From Ramlibacter sp. (lineage in GTDB: Bacteria > Pseudomonadota > Gammaproteobacteria > Burkholderiales > Burkholderiaceae_C), in contig JAAYCV010000058.1 in the NCBI GenBank assembly GCA_012729605.1, positions 1-32,666 of the forward strand: a DNA stretch of 32,666 bases. The letters are read 5' to 3'. A model generated the notes under the pieces. The model was not told the DNA's origin, made no database searches, and saw only the letters and a program-made list of their open reading frames with translations. Each line of letters begins with the position of its first letter. The first letter of the stretch is position 1. Below, in pieces: positions 1-9,094 of the stretch. A program made the translations under genes and the position numbers.

Positions 1-698
1 TCGATGCGCTCTTCGGTGCCCGGGCCCACGCCCAGTGCCGCGCCGACCAGCAGGCGACCGTTGTCGTCACGCGCGGCATTCGGGAAAGTGGTCTGCTTGT
101 TGATGTCCTTGACTAGGATCAGGCCCTTCAGTTCGAAGACGTCGTTCACCAGCAGCAGGCGCTCCAGCTTGTGCTCATGCAGCTTGGCCTTGGCATCGGC
201 CAGGGAAATGCCCTCCGGGGCCGTGACCAGACGCTCGCGCGGGGTCATGATGTCCTTGACCTGCACGTCCAGGCGGGTCTCGAAGCGGATGTCGCGGTTG
301 GTGACGATACCCACCACCTTGCCGCCGTCCAGCACCGGGAAGCCGGATACGCCCAACTCTTCGGACAGCTGCTTGACTTCCAGCACGGTGGTGGTGGGGG
401 TGATCACCACCGGATCGCGCAGGATGCCGCTTTCGTGGCGCTTGACCTTGGAGACATGTGCAGCCTGGTCCTGGGCCGTCATGTTCTTGTGGATGATGCC
501 GATACCACCCTCTTGCGCCATGGCGATGGCCAGGCGGGCTTCGGTGACCGTATCCATGGCGGCCGACACGAGCGGGAGGTTCAGGTGAATGTTGCGGGTG
601 AACTGGGTGCGCAGCGAGGTGTCCTTGGGCAGGACTTCGGAGTAGGCGGGCACCAGGAGAATGTCGTCGAACGTGAGAGCTTTGCCGAGCAGGCGCAT
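1..698 (-). CDS. guaB: IMP dehydrogenase, N-terminal part (partial)
   Basis: Inosine-5'-monophosphate dehydrogenase oxidises IMP to XMP with NAD+, the first committed step of GMP synthesis in the cytoplasm. The visible 232 codons begin MRLLGKALTFDDILLVPAYS, the usual start of bacterial GuaB, and continue through the first part of the barrel (SAAMDTVTEARLAIAMAQEGG, IIHKNM) and the paired CBS-domain insert at about residues 95-205 (GFPVLDGGKVVGIVTNRDIRF). The catalytic cysteine loop lies beyond the window edge, so activity cannot be judged. The start is fixed by a GGAGG ribosome binding site 8 bases upstream. A separate promoter lies just upstream, so the gene need not depend on the ratA transcript. 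The identification is essentially certain. Confidence 0.97.
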   Translation of the reverse strand, partial: MRLLGKALTFDDILLVPAYSEVLPKDTSLRTQFTRNIHLNLPLVSAAMDTVTEARLAIAMAQEGGIGIIHKNMTAQDQAAHVSKVKRHESGILRDPVVITPTTTVLEVKQLSEELGVSGFPVLDGGKVVGIVTNRDIRFETRLDVQVKDIMTPRERLVTAPEGISLADAKAKLHEHKLERLLLVNDVFELKGLILVKDINKQTTFPNAARDDNGRLLVGAALGVGPGTEERI

Positions 699-720
699 GG
701 GGGGTTCCTCCAAAAGCAGG

Positions 721-749
721 ATTCTAACGGTTTCGGCGATCCCCGTCAG
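721..749 (-). promoter_or_regulatory. Candidate sigma-70 promoter of guaB
   Basis: On the minus strand CTGACG (744-749) and TAGAAT (721-726) are separated by 17 bases, placing a start of transcription near 714 and giving a leader of roughly 15 bases with the GGAGG site in it. Four of six bases match the -35 consensus and five of six match the -10. This is a sequence reading only; no mapped transcript. Confidence 0.5.
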
Positions 750-812
750 CCGGCAGGCCCGGAAAACCCCGGTTCGTGTTGCAACGCACAAACAGGCGAG
801 TGCGGAAAAGGC

Positions 813-1148
813 TCAGGGACGATTCAGTGTATGCCAGTAGACCGCACAGCCGGCGGGCATATTCGCGCCCTGGCAGTGCTCCTTCAGCAGCACCGGCGGC
901 TGGTTGAACACATAGCCCTGCTCGGCCATGCAGGCGAACTGTTCCCCGATGGCTTTCTGGCCAATGGCAAAGCGGTCGACATAGCCACAGGATTGCAGCG
1001 CCTGCTCGACCTGGGCGCTGCTGGCGCCAGGCTTGCTCCAGGTAGCGGCGGCCTGGGGCGCAGGCGCATGGCCTGCGGTACCGGCACAGCCAGCCAGTAC
1101 GGCAGCAATCAGGGCCAGGGCGGCGGGGGCGATGGAGAATCGGGCCAT
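813..1148 (-). CDS. Small lipoprotein of unknown function
   Basis: A 111-residue protein with a lipoprotein signal: a hydrophobic segment at residues 8-19 and a lipobox LAGC with the lipidated cysteine at position 21. After it comes an Ala/Pro-rich linker (about 22-45) and a short globular part with cysteines near residues 54, 73, 92 and 100, which could form two disulfides in the periplasm. No aspartate follows the lipidated cysteine, so outer-membrane sorting is expected. An AGGAG site 6 bases before the ATG supports the start. It lies 29 bases after rnfH and is probably the last gene of the ratA-rnfH transcript, although guaB follows on the same strand. I do not recognise the family. Confidence 0.8.
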   Translation of the reverse strand: MARFSIAPAALALIAAVLAGCAGTAGHAPAPQAAATWSKPGASSAQVEQALQSCGYVDRFAIGQKAIGEQFACMAEQGYVFNQPPVLLKEHCQGANMPAGCAVYWHTLNRP

Positions 1149-1177
1149 GGGGTGCTCCTGTGGGGTGAAACAGTGAA

Positions 1178-1540
1178 TCAGTAACCGGGCTTGGCCCCGG
1201 CACGGCGGCGTGCAAACAGGCCGGCAGCGCCAGCGCCCTGCTTGGCAAAACGCTCGCGCCGCGCCACCTTGGGATCGACCAGCAGCGGGCGGCTGAGCTC
1301 GATGCGATCCTGCGCGCGCAGCGGCTGGTCCGGCGTGGCCTTTCGGCCCCAGATGCTGGCAACCAGGCAGTCATCCTGCGTCTGCAGCCAGGCCTGCACG
1401 GCGGGCTGATGCGCCATGGCGCTGGCTTGCACCGCTTGCAGCAGCGTCGTGCCTGCGGTCACCTGCAAGGCTTCCGACTGCACGGTACGCGGCGCTGGCG
1501 ACCAGGCCAGCTCGATCGGGATCAGGGCGGAATCAGCCAT
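1178..1540 (-). CDS. rnfH: RnfH family protein (RatB-like, UPF0125)
   Basis: A 120-residue small beta-grasp protein. Its start MADSALIPIELAW and the segment GRKATPDQPLRAQDRIELSRPL match the RnfH family, whose C-terminal motif DRIE(L/I)xRPLxxDPKxARRxRA is clearly present here. The function of RnfH is not settled; in E. coli the homologue is the second gene of the ratAB pair and was first described as an antitoxin partner, a role that is doubtful in other species. The start at 1540 overlaps the end of ratA by 8 bases, so the two are translationally coupled. A longer open frame upstream in the same reading frame lies inside ratA and is not used. The C-terminal Arg-rich tail is typical. Confidence 0.9.
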   Translation of the reverse strand: MADSALIPIELAWSPAPRTVQSEALQVTAGTTLLQAVQASAMAHQPAVQAWLQTQDDCLVASIWGRKATPDQPLRAQDRIELSRPLLVDPKVARRERFAKQGAGAAGLFARRRAGAKPGY

Positions 1541-1973
1541 AGACCTTGCGCGCGCGCTGGATGAAGGCATCGACAAAGCTGCCGGCAATCTTGTCAAACA
1601 CCGGGCCGACCAGCATCGCCAAGGCGCGGCTGGAGAAACCATATTCCATGTCGAAGTGGATGCGGCAGGCGCGCTGGCTGCCATCGCCGACCTTGTCAAA
1701 GCGCCAGGTGCCCTTGAGCTGCGAGAACGGGCCGCGCACCAGGTCGAGCGTGATCTGCTCGTCCGGAATGTGGTGGTTGCGCGTGACAAAGCTCTGCTTG
1801 AAGCCGGCCAGCGCGATGCCGACTTCAGCCACCATGCCATCGGGCGTGCGCTCGAGCACACGGCCAAAATCGCACCAGGGCATGAATTCCGGATATTTTT
1901 CGACGTCAGACACCAGGTCGAACATTTCGGCCGGGCTATACCAGATGAGGACGGATTTGTGTACGTTTTTCAT
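1533..1973 (-). CDS. ratA: RatA / Coq10-type START-domain protein
   Basis: A 146-residue polyketide cyclase/START-domain protein. The opening VHKSVLIWYSPAEMFDLVSD, the YPEFMPWC motif and the ending FDKIAGSFVDAFIQRARKVYG are characteristic of the RatA/Coq10 group. E. coli RatA was reported to block joining of ribosomal subunits, while mitochondrial Coq10 binds ubiquinone; which applies here cannot be told from sequence, and the lipid-binding role is at least as likely. It is the first gene of the ratA-rnfH-lipoprotein run and is divergent from smpB. There is no clear ribosome binding site before the ATG; the candidate promoter lies only about 20 bases upstream. Confidence 0.92.
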   Translation of the reverse strand: MKNVHKSVLIWYSPAEMFDLVSDVEKYPEFMPWCDFGRVLERTPDGMVAEVGIALAGFKQSFVTRNHHIPDEQITLDLVRGPFSQLKGTWRFDKVGDGSQRACRIHFDMEYGFSSRALAMLVGPVFDKIAGSFVDAFIQRARKVYG

Positions 1974-1991
1974 GGATTGCTGTTTTCGACC

Positions 1992-2019
1992 ATTGTATGC
2001 ATGGCGGAACTTTGCTCAA
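1992..2019 (-). promoter_or_regulatory. Candidate sigma-70 promoter of ratA
   Basis: TTGAGC (2014-2019) and TACAAT (1992-1997) on the minus strand are 16 bases apart and sit upstream of the ratA ATG at 1973. Both hexamers match consensus at four or five positions. It would give a leader of about 12 bases. The smpB promoter must also lie in this 110-bp divergent gap; TATGAT at about 2022-2027 on the plus strand is a possible -10 element but lacks a good -35. Confidence 0.5.
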
Positions 2020-2083
2020 GGTCGTATGATCTGATACTTTTGACTGGCGCGCATGCGCCCTGCAAGTTTTCCCATCATTCCAC

Positions 2084-2563
2084 ATGGCCACCAAGAACAA
2101 GAAAGCCCTCCCTGCCCGCATCGCCGACAACAAGAAAGCCGCCTTCAACTACTTCTTCGAGGAGAAGTACGAGGCCGGCATGGTGCTGCAAGGCTGGGAA
2201 GTGAAGGCGATCCGCGAAGGCAAGGTGCAGCTGACCGACGGCTATGTGGTGATCCGCGAGGGTGAGCTGTTCCTGATCGGCTGCCAGATCAACCCGCTCA
2301 AGACCGCCTCCACCCACATCAGCGCCGATGCCGCCCGCATCAAGAAACTGCTGTTGCACAAGGACCAGATCCAGCGCCTGATCGGCAAGGTGGAGCAGAA
2401 AGGCTATACCCTGGTGCCGATCAACCTGCACTGGAAGGACGGCCGCGTGAAATGCGAAATCGCCTTGGCCAAGGGCAAGGCCGAGCATGACAAGCGCGAC
2501 ACCATCAGGGAGCGCGAGGGCAAGCGCGAGGTGGAGCGGGCGATGAAGAGTCGCCATCGCTGA
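2084..2563 (+). CDS. smpB: SsrA-binding protein SmpB
   Basis: SmpB binds tmRNA and delivers it to ribosomes stalled on broken mRNAs (trans-translation). The 159-residue sequence has the family landmarks in order: the early [20 protein letters not shown] helix, [21 protein letters not shown], the [15 protein letters not shown] segment, and the basic C-terminal tail [20 protein letters not shown] ending in SRHR, which enters the mRNA channel. Length is normal for betaproteobacteria. The ATG is preceded by no strong ribosome binding site, but no other start would give a standard N-terminus. The gene is monocistronic and ends in its own terminator. Confidence 0.98.
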   Translation: MATKNKKALPARIADNKKAAFNYFFEEKYEAGMVLQGWEVKAIREGKVQLTDGYVVIREGELFLIGCQINPLKTASTHISADAARIKKLLLHKDQIQRLIGKVEQKGYTLVPINLHWKDGRVKCEIALAKGKAEHDKRDTIREREGKREVERAMKSRHR

Positions 2564-2587
2564 GCGCCCTGCTCTGCCCTGCATGCG

Positions 2588-2627
2588 ACAAGGCCAGGAT
2601 GGTTACCATCCTGGCCTTGTGCTTTTT
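2588..2627 (+). terminator. Rho-independent terminator of smpB
   Basis: A perfect 15-bp stem (2588-2602 with 2606-2620) with a TTA loop is followed by GC and five T. The minus-strand side has no T-run, so it terminates smpB rather than the oppositely oriented gene that ends at 2645. Confidence 0.92.
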
Positions 2628-2644
2628 ACGGCTTCGACAGCGGA

Positions 2645-4009
2645 TCAGTCAATCTGCGGTAAGTCCCCCAGCGCACGCGCCAGCTCGTCCTCGTCACAGA
2701 CATCATCCTTCAGCTCGCCCGCCAGGAAGCGCGTGTAAGCCGCCATGTCAAAGTGGCCGTGGCCGCTCAGGCAGAACAGGATGGCTTCGGCCTTGCCCTC
2801 GTGCTTGCAGCGCAGCGCTTCCTGCACCGCGCCCTGGATCGCATGGGTCGATTCCGGCGCCGGCACGATGCCCTCATGGCGCGCAAACAGCACGCCGGCG
2901 GCAAAGCAGTCGCCCTGGCCATAGGCCACGGCTTCCATCAGGCCCAATTCCTTGACATGGCTGACCAGCGGCGCCATGCCGTGGTAGCGCAGGCCACCGG
3001 CATGGAAGCCCGGCGGCGTGAAGCTGCTGCCCAGCGTGTGCATCTTGGTGATGGGCGTCATCTGCGCCGTGTCGCCAAAGTCGTAGGCATACTTGCCGCG
3101 CGTCAGCGACGGGCAGGCGCTCGGCTCGACACCGACGATACGCGGCATCGGGCGCTCGCCGCGCAGGCCGCTGCCCAGGAACGGGAAGGCAATGCCGGCA
3201 AAGTTGCTGCCGCCACCGGTACAGCTCAGCACCACGTCCGGCCAGCAGTCGGCCATTTCCATCTGCTGCATCGCTTCCAGGCCGATCACGCTCTGGTGCA
3301 GCAGCACATGGTTGAGCACCGAGCCCAGCGTGTACTTGGTATCGTCGTTCTGCGCGGCGATTTCCACCGCCTCGCTGATGGCGATGCCCAGGCTGCCCGG
3401 ATGGTCCGGACGCTCGGCCAGCACCTTGCGGCCGTATTCGGTCTGCGTGCTAGGTGAAGCAATGCAGCGCGCACCATAGGTTTCCATCACGGCACGACGG
3501 TACGGCTTCTGGTCGTAGCTCACGCGCACCTGGTAGACCTCGACATCCAGGTCGAACAGCGAACCAGCATAGGCCAGCGAAGTGCCCCACTGCCCGGCAC
3601 CCGTCTCGGTCGTCACGCGGCGCACGCCGGCCTGCTTGTTGTAGAAGGCCTGCGGAATCGCCGAGTTGGGCTTGTGACTGCCGGCCGGGCTGACGCCCTC
3701 GTACTTGTAGAAGATCTTGGCCGGCGTACCCAGCGCCTTTTCCAGCGCGCGGGCGCGAAACAGCGGCGCCGGACGCCACTGGCGCAGCACGTCGCGTACC
3801 GGCTCGGGGATCTCCACCTCGCGCTCGGTCGTCATTTCCTGTTCGATCAGCGCCATCGGGAACAGCGGCTCCAGATCGGCGGCCTGTACCGGTTGCTTTG
3901 TGCCCGGATGCAGCACCGGCGGCAGCGGCTGCGGCAGGTCGGCCTGGATGTTGTACCAGTGGCGTGGAATCTGCTCTTCGTCGAGCAGGTACTTGAGTTG
4001 CTTGCTCAT
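2645..4009 (-). CDS. TrpB2-type tryptophan synthase beta-like PLP enzyme
   Basis: A 454-residue fold-type II pyridoxal-phosphate enzyme of the TrpB2 branch. Known TrpB2 proteins join indole to serine, making tryptophan, and usually work without a TrpA partner. The expected residues are visible: the PLP lysine K113 in the motif AGSHKPNSA, the catalytic glutamate E135 in TETGAGQWG, and the phosphate-binding glycine loop CTGGGSN at 263-269. The N-terminal extension (about 1-75, LDEEQIPRHWYNIQADLP) is diagnostic of TrpB2 and absent from canonical TrpB. It lies 19 bases after the hydrolase gene at the end of a long minus-strand run, with no trpA nearby. An AGAGG site lies 9 bases before the ATG. 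The substrate is not proven. Confidence 0.9.
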   Translation of the reverse strand: MSKQLKYLLDEEQIPRHWYNIQADLPQPLPPVLHPGTKQPVQAADLEPLFPMALIEQEMTTEREVEIPEPVRDVLRQWRPAPLFRARALEKALGTPAKIFYKYEGVSPAGSHKPNSAIPQAFYNKQAGVRRVTTETGAGQWGTSLAYAGSLFDLDVEVYQVRVSYDQKPYRRAVMETYGARCIASPSTQTEYGRKVLAERPDHPGSLGIAISEAVEIAAQNDDTKYTLGSVLNHVLLHQSVIGLEAMQQMEMADCWPDVVLSCTGGGSNFAGIAFPFLGSGLRGERPMPRIVGVEPSACPSLTRGKYAYDFGDTAQMTPITKMHTLGSSFTPPGFHAGGLRYHGMAPLVSHVKELGLMEAVAYGQGDCFAAGVLFARHEGIVPAPESTHAIQGAVQEALRCKHEGKAEAILFCLSGHGHFDMAAYTRFLAGELKDDVCDEDELARALGDLPQID

Positions 4010-4028
4010 GACCGGTACCTCTCGGAAT

Positions 4029-5159
4029 TTACTTCAGGAACGCCAGCGGGTGCATGGACGCCGGCCAGGGGCTCTCGTAGAACGCGTCAACCATCTCGTC
4101 GGTCACGTCCTCGATGCGCGGCGGGTTCCACTGCGGGTTGTTGTCCTTGTCGATCACCAGCGCGCGCACGCCTTCAATGATCTCGCTGCCGACCATGGTA
4201 CGGCCCATGTGCTGCGGGAAGAAGCAATGGCGCACCAGGTCGCGCTCCATGCGCAGGTCTTCTGCCACCGTCATGTGGCGGCCGCGGCGGATCTGCTCGA
4301 ACACCACATGCAGCAGCAGCGGCGAACGCTTGCGCAGTGCGCCCGCGCACTTCTGCGCCCACTCGCTGCCGGTATCGGCTTCGAGTTGCTGCACGATCGC
4401 CTTGAAGCTTTCGGCGCCAAAATACTTCTCGGCTTCGGCGCGCGAAGCGGCAAAGGCCTCGGTTTCGGCCGGCGTGGCGTCCATCTGCTGCTTCAGCCAG
4501 CTGCGTACGGCATCGCCATCGGCAAACTGCTGTTCACCCAGCGCCTGCCAGACCTCGGCCTGGCGGCTGCTGGCCAGGTAATGGTCACCCAGGCCAATCG
4601 CGATGCCGTCCGCGCCCAGGATGTGGTCGCCGGCCAGTGCCAGCCATTCGCCGCTATGGCCAGGGCAACGGCTCAGGAAGTAGCCACCGCCCACGTCCGG
4701 GAACAGGCCGATCAGCGTCTCGGGCATGGCCATGCGCGTGCGTTCGGTCAGGATACGGTCGGTCGCACCCTGGCTGATGCCCATGCCGCCACCCATGACG
4801 ATGCCGTCCATGAAGGCGATATAGGGCTTGCCCAGGAAGTGCGTCAGGTGGTTTAGTGCATACTCTTCGGTGAAGAAGTCCTCGATCTCGGGGTTGCCGC
4901 GCTCGGCCTGGTCGTGGAAGAAACGGATATCACCGCCGGCGCAGAAGGCACCAAACACGCCCTCCTTGTTGCTGCCGCGGATCGCCACCGCCTGGATCGC
5001 CGGATCGGCCTGCCAGGTCTGCAGGATCTCGTACAGGCTGCGTACCATCGCCAGGCTCAGCGCGTTCAGCGCCTTGGAACGGTTCAGGGTAATGAAGCCG
5101 ACGCCACCACGGACCTCGCTCAGCACATCGGGCGTGGCCCACTTCCAGTTTGCACTCAT
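4029..5159 (-). CDS. 3-hydroxyisobutyryl-CoA hydrolase-like crotonase family protein
   Basis: A 376-residue crotonase-fold enzyme. Length and motifs point to the 3-hydroxyisobutyryl-CoA hydrolase subgroup of valine breakdown rather than a simple enoyl-CoA hydratase (about 260 residues). Visible are the first oxyanion-hole element FCAGGD (72-77), the second MGGGMGIS (122-129), and the acidic pair in MPETLIGLFPDVGG (E147, D155). The C-terminal part (250-376) is the helical extension of this subgroup, with RSPLLLHVVFEQIRRGR. The start at 5159 is chosen because GGAGG lies 8 bases upstream and it gives a 4-base ATGA overlap with the exporter gene before it; an ATG six codons earlier is possible. 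The substrate is inferred. Confidence 0.88.
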   Translation of the reverse strand: MSANWKWATPDVLSEVRGGVGFITLNRSKALNALSLAMVRSLYEILQTWQADPAIQAVAIRGSNKEGVFGAFCAGGDIRFFHDQAERGNPEIEDFFTEEYALNHLTHFLGKPYIAFMDGIVMGGGMGISQGATDRILTERTRMAMPETLIGLFPDVGGGYFLSRCPGHSGEWLALAGDHILGADGIAIGLGDHYLASSRQAEVWQALGEQQFADGDAVRSWLKQQMDATPAETEAFAASRAEAEKYFGAESFKAIVQQLEADTGSEWAQKCAGALRKRSPLLLHVVFEQIRRGRHMTVAEDLRMERDLVRHCFFPQHMGRTMVGSEIIEGVRALVIDKDNNPQWNPPRIEDVTDEMVDAFYESPWPASMHPLAFLK

Positions 5160-6202
5160 CTCACTTGCCTCCATCCTAGGAATTCGTTGATTGCCAGCGC
5201 CAGCAGCACGACACTGCCGCCGATGACCACATTGGATGACGGGATTTCCCCGGCACCCCACCAAGTGAGCAGTATGCCAAAAATAATCTCCAGCAAGGCC
5301 AGCAGCGACAGTTCCGGCGCACTCAATACCCGCGACGCGACCACCGCCAGCGCGCACGGAATCGCCAGCTGGAACAGGCCCAACGCCGTCAGCCAGCCCA
5401 TGTCGGGCCAGGAGGCCTGGAACGGCCAGGCAAACGGCAGGCAGACCAGCGCCGACAGGAAGCCGCCAATCGCCAGCGCCGGCACCATGTCACTGGCCTG
5501 GATCGGCGGCGGTGCCAGTTCCAGCGCCGGGTTCTGGAACTGCGCCACGGCATCGCCCGGCAGCTCATTGCTGACAGCCTGGGTACGTTCGCTGATCGCC
5601 ACGGCATGGGCGCGCTGCGATTGCTCCGCGCGCAACTGCGCCAGCCGCTTGCGCTCACGGTGCATCAGCGTCCATTGCGCGCAGGAGCAAATCGGCACCA
5701 GCAGCGCAATCAGCGAACCGATCAGCTTGCGGTCATAACCCAGCGTCAGGTGGGCGGCATAGATGTAGACGATGCCGGCTGCGGCCACCAGCACCGTCAT
5801 GCGGGTCCGGCGCGGCAGCTTTTCTTTCAGGATGAAGTGGCTGACCAGCGCAGTAAACACCGGGCCGAGCGCCGACAGCACCAGCACGTTGGCCACGGTG
5901 GTAAAGCTCAGCGCCATCATGAAGGCGGTGAACATGCCAGCCCAGCACAGGCCGGACAGCCACAGCATCGGCTCGTCCCAGGGAATGCGGCGCAGGCTGC
6001 CCTGGCCGCGCGTGAAACGCAACACAAGCAGGATGCAGCTGGCCGCCAGCAGGCTGCGCCAGAACGTCACCTCGACCCCGCTGGCGTCGGTGATCTGGCG
6101 CGTCATGACCCCTGCCGTGGCCCACATCAGGGTGACCAGCACCATGACGACAACGGCCCAGCCGTGGCTGAGCCGTGGTCGCAATACGGCACGCAACAAC
6201 AT
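5156..6202 (-). CDS. EamA family (DMT superfamily) transporter
   Basis: A 348-residue inner-membrane protein with about ten hydrophobic segments arranged as two EamA repeats, the drug/metabolite transporter fold that commonly exports amino acids or other metabolites. The first repeat spans about 14-180 (TLMWATAGVMTRQ, VEVTFWRSLLAASCILL, VANVLVLSALGPVFTAL, HFILKEKLPRRT) and the second about 239-342 (APELSLLALLEIIFGILLTWW). The family usually has 280-310 residues; the extra length comes from a charged, probably cytoplasmic, insert at about 181-238 between the repeats. It starts 14 bases after typA and overlaps the next gene by 4 bases. The transported substrate cannot be read from sequence. Confidence 0.9.
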   Translation of the reverse strand: MLLRAVLRPRLSHGWAVVVMVLVTLMWATAGVMTRQITDASGVEVTFWRSLLAASCILLVLRFTRGQGSLRRIPWDEPMLWLSGLCWAGMFTAFMMALSFTTVANVLVLSALGPVFTALVSHFILKEKLPRRTRMTVLVAAAGIVYIYAAHLTLGYDRKLIGSLIALLVPICSCAQWTLMHRERKRLAQLRAEQSQRAHAVAISERTQAVSNELPGDAVAQFQNPALELAPPPIQASDMVPALAIGGFLSALVCLPFAWPFQASWPDMGWLTALGLFQLAIPCALAVVASRVLSAPELSLLALLEIIFGILLTWWGAGEIPSSNVVIGGSVVLLALAINEFLGWRQVR

Positions 6203-6216
6203 GCCGGTTTACCGCA

Positions 6217-8046
6217 TCAGACGGTTTCGCGGCTGGCGCGCTTGCGCTCGTGTTCCTTCAGGTGACGCTTGCGCAGGCGGATGCTCTTGGGCGTGATCTC
6301 GACCAGCTCGTCGTCCTCGATGAACTCCACGCCGTATTCCAGCGTCAGGTCGATCGGCGGCGTGATCTTGATCGCATCTTCCTTGCCGGACACGCGGAAG
6401 TTGGTCAGCTGCTTGGTACGCGTGGCGTTCACCACCAGGTCGTTGTCGCGGCTGTGGATACCGACAATCATGCCCTCGTACACCGGATCACCGGCCTTGA
6501 CGAACATGCGGCCGCGGTCATCCAGCTTGCCCAGCGCGTAGGTGAAGATTTCGCCATCGTCCATGGAAATCAGCACGCCGTTCTTGCGGCCGCCGATTTC
6601 GCCCTTGAAAGGCTCGTAGCCGTCAAAGATGTTGCTGATCAGACCGGAACCACGCGTCAGGTTCAGGAATTCGTTGGTGAAACCGATCAGGCCACGCGCC
6701 GGAATGCGGTATTCCAGACGCACGCGGCCACGGCCGTCCGGCTCCATATTGACCAGTTCGCCCTTGCGCTCGCCCAGTGCCTGCATCACGCCGCCCTGGT
6801 GGCCTTCCTCAATATCGGCCGTCACCAGCTCGATCGGCTCGCACTTCTCGCCGTCGATCTCCTGGAACACCACGCGCGGCTTGGACACGGCCAGCTCGTA
6901 GCCTTCGCGGCGCATGTTTTCCAGCAGGATGGTCAGGTGCAGTTCACCACGACCGGAGACTTCGAACACGCCGTCCTCGCCGGTTTCCTTGACGCGCAGC
7001 GCCATGTTGCTCTGCAGTTCCTTCTGCAGGCGGTCCCAGATCTGGCGGCTGGTGACGAACTTGCCTTCGCGGCCAGCCAGCGGGCTGGTGTTGACGCTGA
7101 AGTTCATGGTCAGCGTCGGCTCGTCCACCTTCAGCATCTCGACCGGAGCCGGGTTGTCCGGATCGGTGATCGTCACGCCAATGCCGATGTCCTCGATGCC
7201 GTTGATCAGCACGATGTCGCCGGGACCGGCTTCCTTGACCTGCACGCGGTCCAGGCCCTGGAAAGTCAGCACCTGGTTGATGCGGCCCTTGTACTGCTTG
7301 CCGTCAGGACCTTCCATCACCAGCACGTCCTGCGCCGGACGCAGGCGGCCGGAGTTGATGCGACCCACGCCGATACGGCCGACGAAGGTGGAGTAGTCAA
7401 TCGCCGAGACCTGCAGCTGCAGCGGTGCATCGGCATCGCCTTCGTGCGGCGTGACGTGGCTCAGGATGGTATCGAACAGCGGCGACATATCCTTGCCCCA
7501 CTGCTCGCCCGGCACGCCCTCTTCCAGCGAGGACCAGCCGTTGATGCCGGAAGCGTAGACTACCGGGAAGTCCAGCTGCTCGTCGGTAGCGCCCAGCTTG
7601 TCGAACAGGTCGAAGGCGGCGTTGATCACCTTGTCCGGATCGGCACCGGGCTTGTCCACCTTGTTCACCACCACGATCGGGCGCAGGCCCAGGGCCAGCG
7701 CCTTCTTGGTCACGAAACGGGTCTGCGGCATCGGGCCTTCCTGGGCATCGATCAGCAGCACCACGCCGTCCACCATGGACAGGGCGCGCTCGACTTCACC
7801 ACCGAAGTCCGCGTGACCAGGGGTGTCGACGACGTTGATGTGGGTGCCCTTCCAGCTCACGGCACAGTTCTTGGCCAAGATGGTGATGCCACGCTCACGT
7901 TCGATGGCGTTGTTGTCCATCACGGAATCGACCACTTTTTCGTGCTCGGCAAAGGTACCGGAGTGGCGCAGCAGCTGGTCGACCATGGTGGTCTTGCCGT
8001 GGTCAACGTGGGCGATGATGGCGATATTGCGGATTTGTTGGCTCAT
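6217..8046 (-). CDS. typA: Ribosome-associated GTPase TypA/BipA
   Basis: A 609-residue translational GTPase that helps 50S assembly and growth under stress or cold. The G domain shows G1 AHVDHGKTT (12-20), G3 DTPGHADF (74-81) and G4 NKVD (128-131), followed by EF-G-like domains II, III and V and the BipA-specific C-terminal domain ([20 protein letters not shown]). Length matches E. coli BipA (607). The gene begins 36 bases after truB and no purine-rich ribosome binding site is visible in the 25 bases before the ATG, which is unusual for such a gene. It appears co-transcribed with the translation operon upstream and the transporter downstream. Confidence 0.98.
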   Translation of the reverse strand: MSQQIRNIAIIAHVDHGKTTMVDQLLRHSGTFAEHEKVVDSVMDNNAIERERGITILAKNCAVSWKGTHINVVDTPGHADFGGEVERALSMVDGVVLLIDAQEGPMPQTRFVTKKALALGLRPIVVVNKVDKPGADPDKVINAAFDLFDKLGATDEQLDFPVVYASGINGWSSLEEGVPGEQWGKDMSPLFDTILSHVTPHEGDADAPLQLQVSAIDYSTFVGRIGVGRINSGRLRPAQDVLVMEGPDGKQYKGRINQVLTFQGLDRVQVKEAGPGDIVLINGIEDIGIGVTITDPDNPAPVEMLKVDEPTLTMNFSVNTSPLAGREGKFVTSRQIWDRLQKELQSNMALRVKETGEDGVFEVSGRGELHLTILLENMRREGYELAVSKPRVVFQEIDGEKCEPIELVTADIEEGHQGGVMQALGERKGELVNMEPDGRGRVRLEYRIPARGLIGFTNEFLNLTRGSGLISNIFDGYEPFKGEIGGRKNGVLISMDDGEIFTYALGKLDDRGRMFVKAGDPVYEGMIVGIHSRDNDLVVNATRTKQLTNFRVSGKEDAIKITPPIDLTLEYGVEFIEDDELVEITPKSIRLRKRHLKEHERKRASRETV

Positions 8047-8082
8047 GGGAATGCAATGGTGTAAAAAATCGTCTGTAAATGG

Positions 8083-9093
8083 TCAGCTGGCGGCATCACT
8101 TGCCTGGGCCAGCGTCTGCTGGATATCCAGCGGGCTCAGCAGCCGCACCGGAATCAGGTGGCCGGCCTGTACATGGGCCGTGCCGAGCAGCACCCGGTCG
8201 GGTGGCTTGAACAGCGCCGGGCAATCCGGAGCCGGGCCATACACCGCCACCAGCGGCATGTCGGGCCAGGGGCCACGGCGGCGCAAGCCAGTCAGGAAGC
8301 GTGCTGCATCTTCTGCGCCCAGCATGACAGGGCTGTGACCCTGCAGCAGGATATCTACCGGCTGCAGCAGTTGCAGCCGCTGTTCCGCCGGCATCGCCTC
8401 CAGTGCCTCGAGCGTGATGCACTGTGTCAGGTCGAACACGCCCGTCTGTACCCGGCGCAGGCCGATCAGGTGCGCGCCACAGCCGAGCGCGTTGCCGATG
8501 TCCTCGGCCAGCGTGCGGATGTAGCTGCCCTTGCTGACGCTGGCGTGGATACGTATCACGCTGCCAGCCGGATGCTGCTGCAGGATCTCGTCCGGCACCG
8601 GCAGGCGCTCCAGCCGCGACACCGTGATGCGGCGCACCGGGCGCTCTACCGTGATGCCGGCACGGGCGTATTCGTACAGCGGCTTGCCGTCCTTTTTCAG
8701 GGCGGAATACATGGGGGGCATCTGGTCCTGCTCACCCAGGAAACGCTGCAGCACGGCGGCTACCGCCGCATCGTCTGCCTGTACCTCGCGCTCGTCCAGC
8801 AGCTCGCCCTCGGTATCACCGGTGGTCGTGGTCTGGCCCAGGCGCAGCGTGGCCACGTAGGCCTTGTCGGCATCCAGATGCAGCTGGCTGAACTTGGTGG
8901 CAGCGCCAAAGCACAGCGGCAGCACACCGGTCGCCAGTGGATCCAGCGTACCGGTATGGCCGGCTTTTTCGGCGCGCAGCAGCCACTTGACCTTCTGCAA
9001 GGCCTGGTTGCTGGAGAGTCCTATGGGCTTGTCGAGCAGCACCACCCCGTGGACAGGGCGACGCTGCACCCTGTTCCGTGGAGCAGCCGTCAT
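8083..9093 (-). CDS. truB: tRNA pseudouridine-55 synthase TruB
   Basis: TruB converts U55 in the T loop of tRNAs to pseudouridine and also aids tRNA folding. The 336-residue protein opens with [19 protein letters not shown] and contains the catalytic aspartate D51 in [17 protein letters not shown]. Later motifs [13 protein letters not shown] and a C-terminal segment resembling a reduced PUA domain ([13 protein letters not shown]) complete the family pattern. The ATG follows the rbfA stop by one base, and GAGGA at the end of rbfA serves as its ribosome binding site, so rbfA and truB are translationally coupled. A slight basic N-terminal extension (residues 2-14) is normal in this order. Confidence 0.98.
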   Translation of the reverse strand: MTAAPRNRVQRRPVHGVVLLDKPIGLSSNQALQKVKWLLRAEKAGHTGTLDPLATGVLPLCFGAATKFSQLHLDADKAYVATLRLGQTTTTGDTEGELLDEREVQADDAAVAAVLQRFLGEQDQMPPMYSALKKDGKPLYEYARAGITVERPVRRITVSRLERLPVPDEILQQHPAGSVIRIHASVSKGSYIRTLAEDIGNALGCGAHLIGLRRVQTGVFDLTQCITLEALEAMPAEQRLQLLQPVDILLQGHSPVMLGAEDAARFLTGLRRRGPWPDMPLVAVYGPAPDCPALFKPPDRVLLGTAHVQAGHLIPVRLLSPLDIQQTLAQASDAAS

Positions 9094-9094
9094 C

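Noticed and set aside
1533-1973. ratA-rnfH as a true toxin-antitoxin system
   Set aside because: The pair is a conserved core-genome arrangement next to smpB, and the START-domain protein fits a Coq10-like role. The toxin name follows E. coli work and is not supported by anything further here.
6175-8064. A 629-codon open frame on the plus strand opposite typA, and a 755-codon one at 8864-11131
   Set aside because: Both are antisense to unambiguous translation genes and have no ribosome binding site or recognisable domain.
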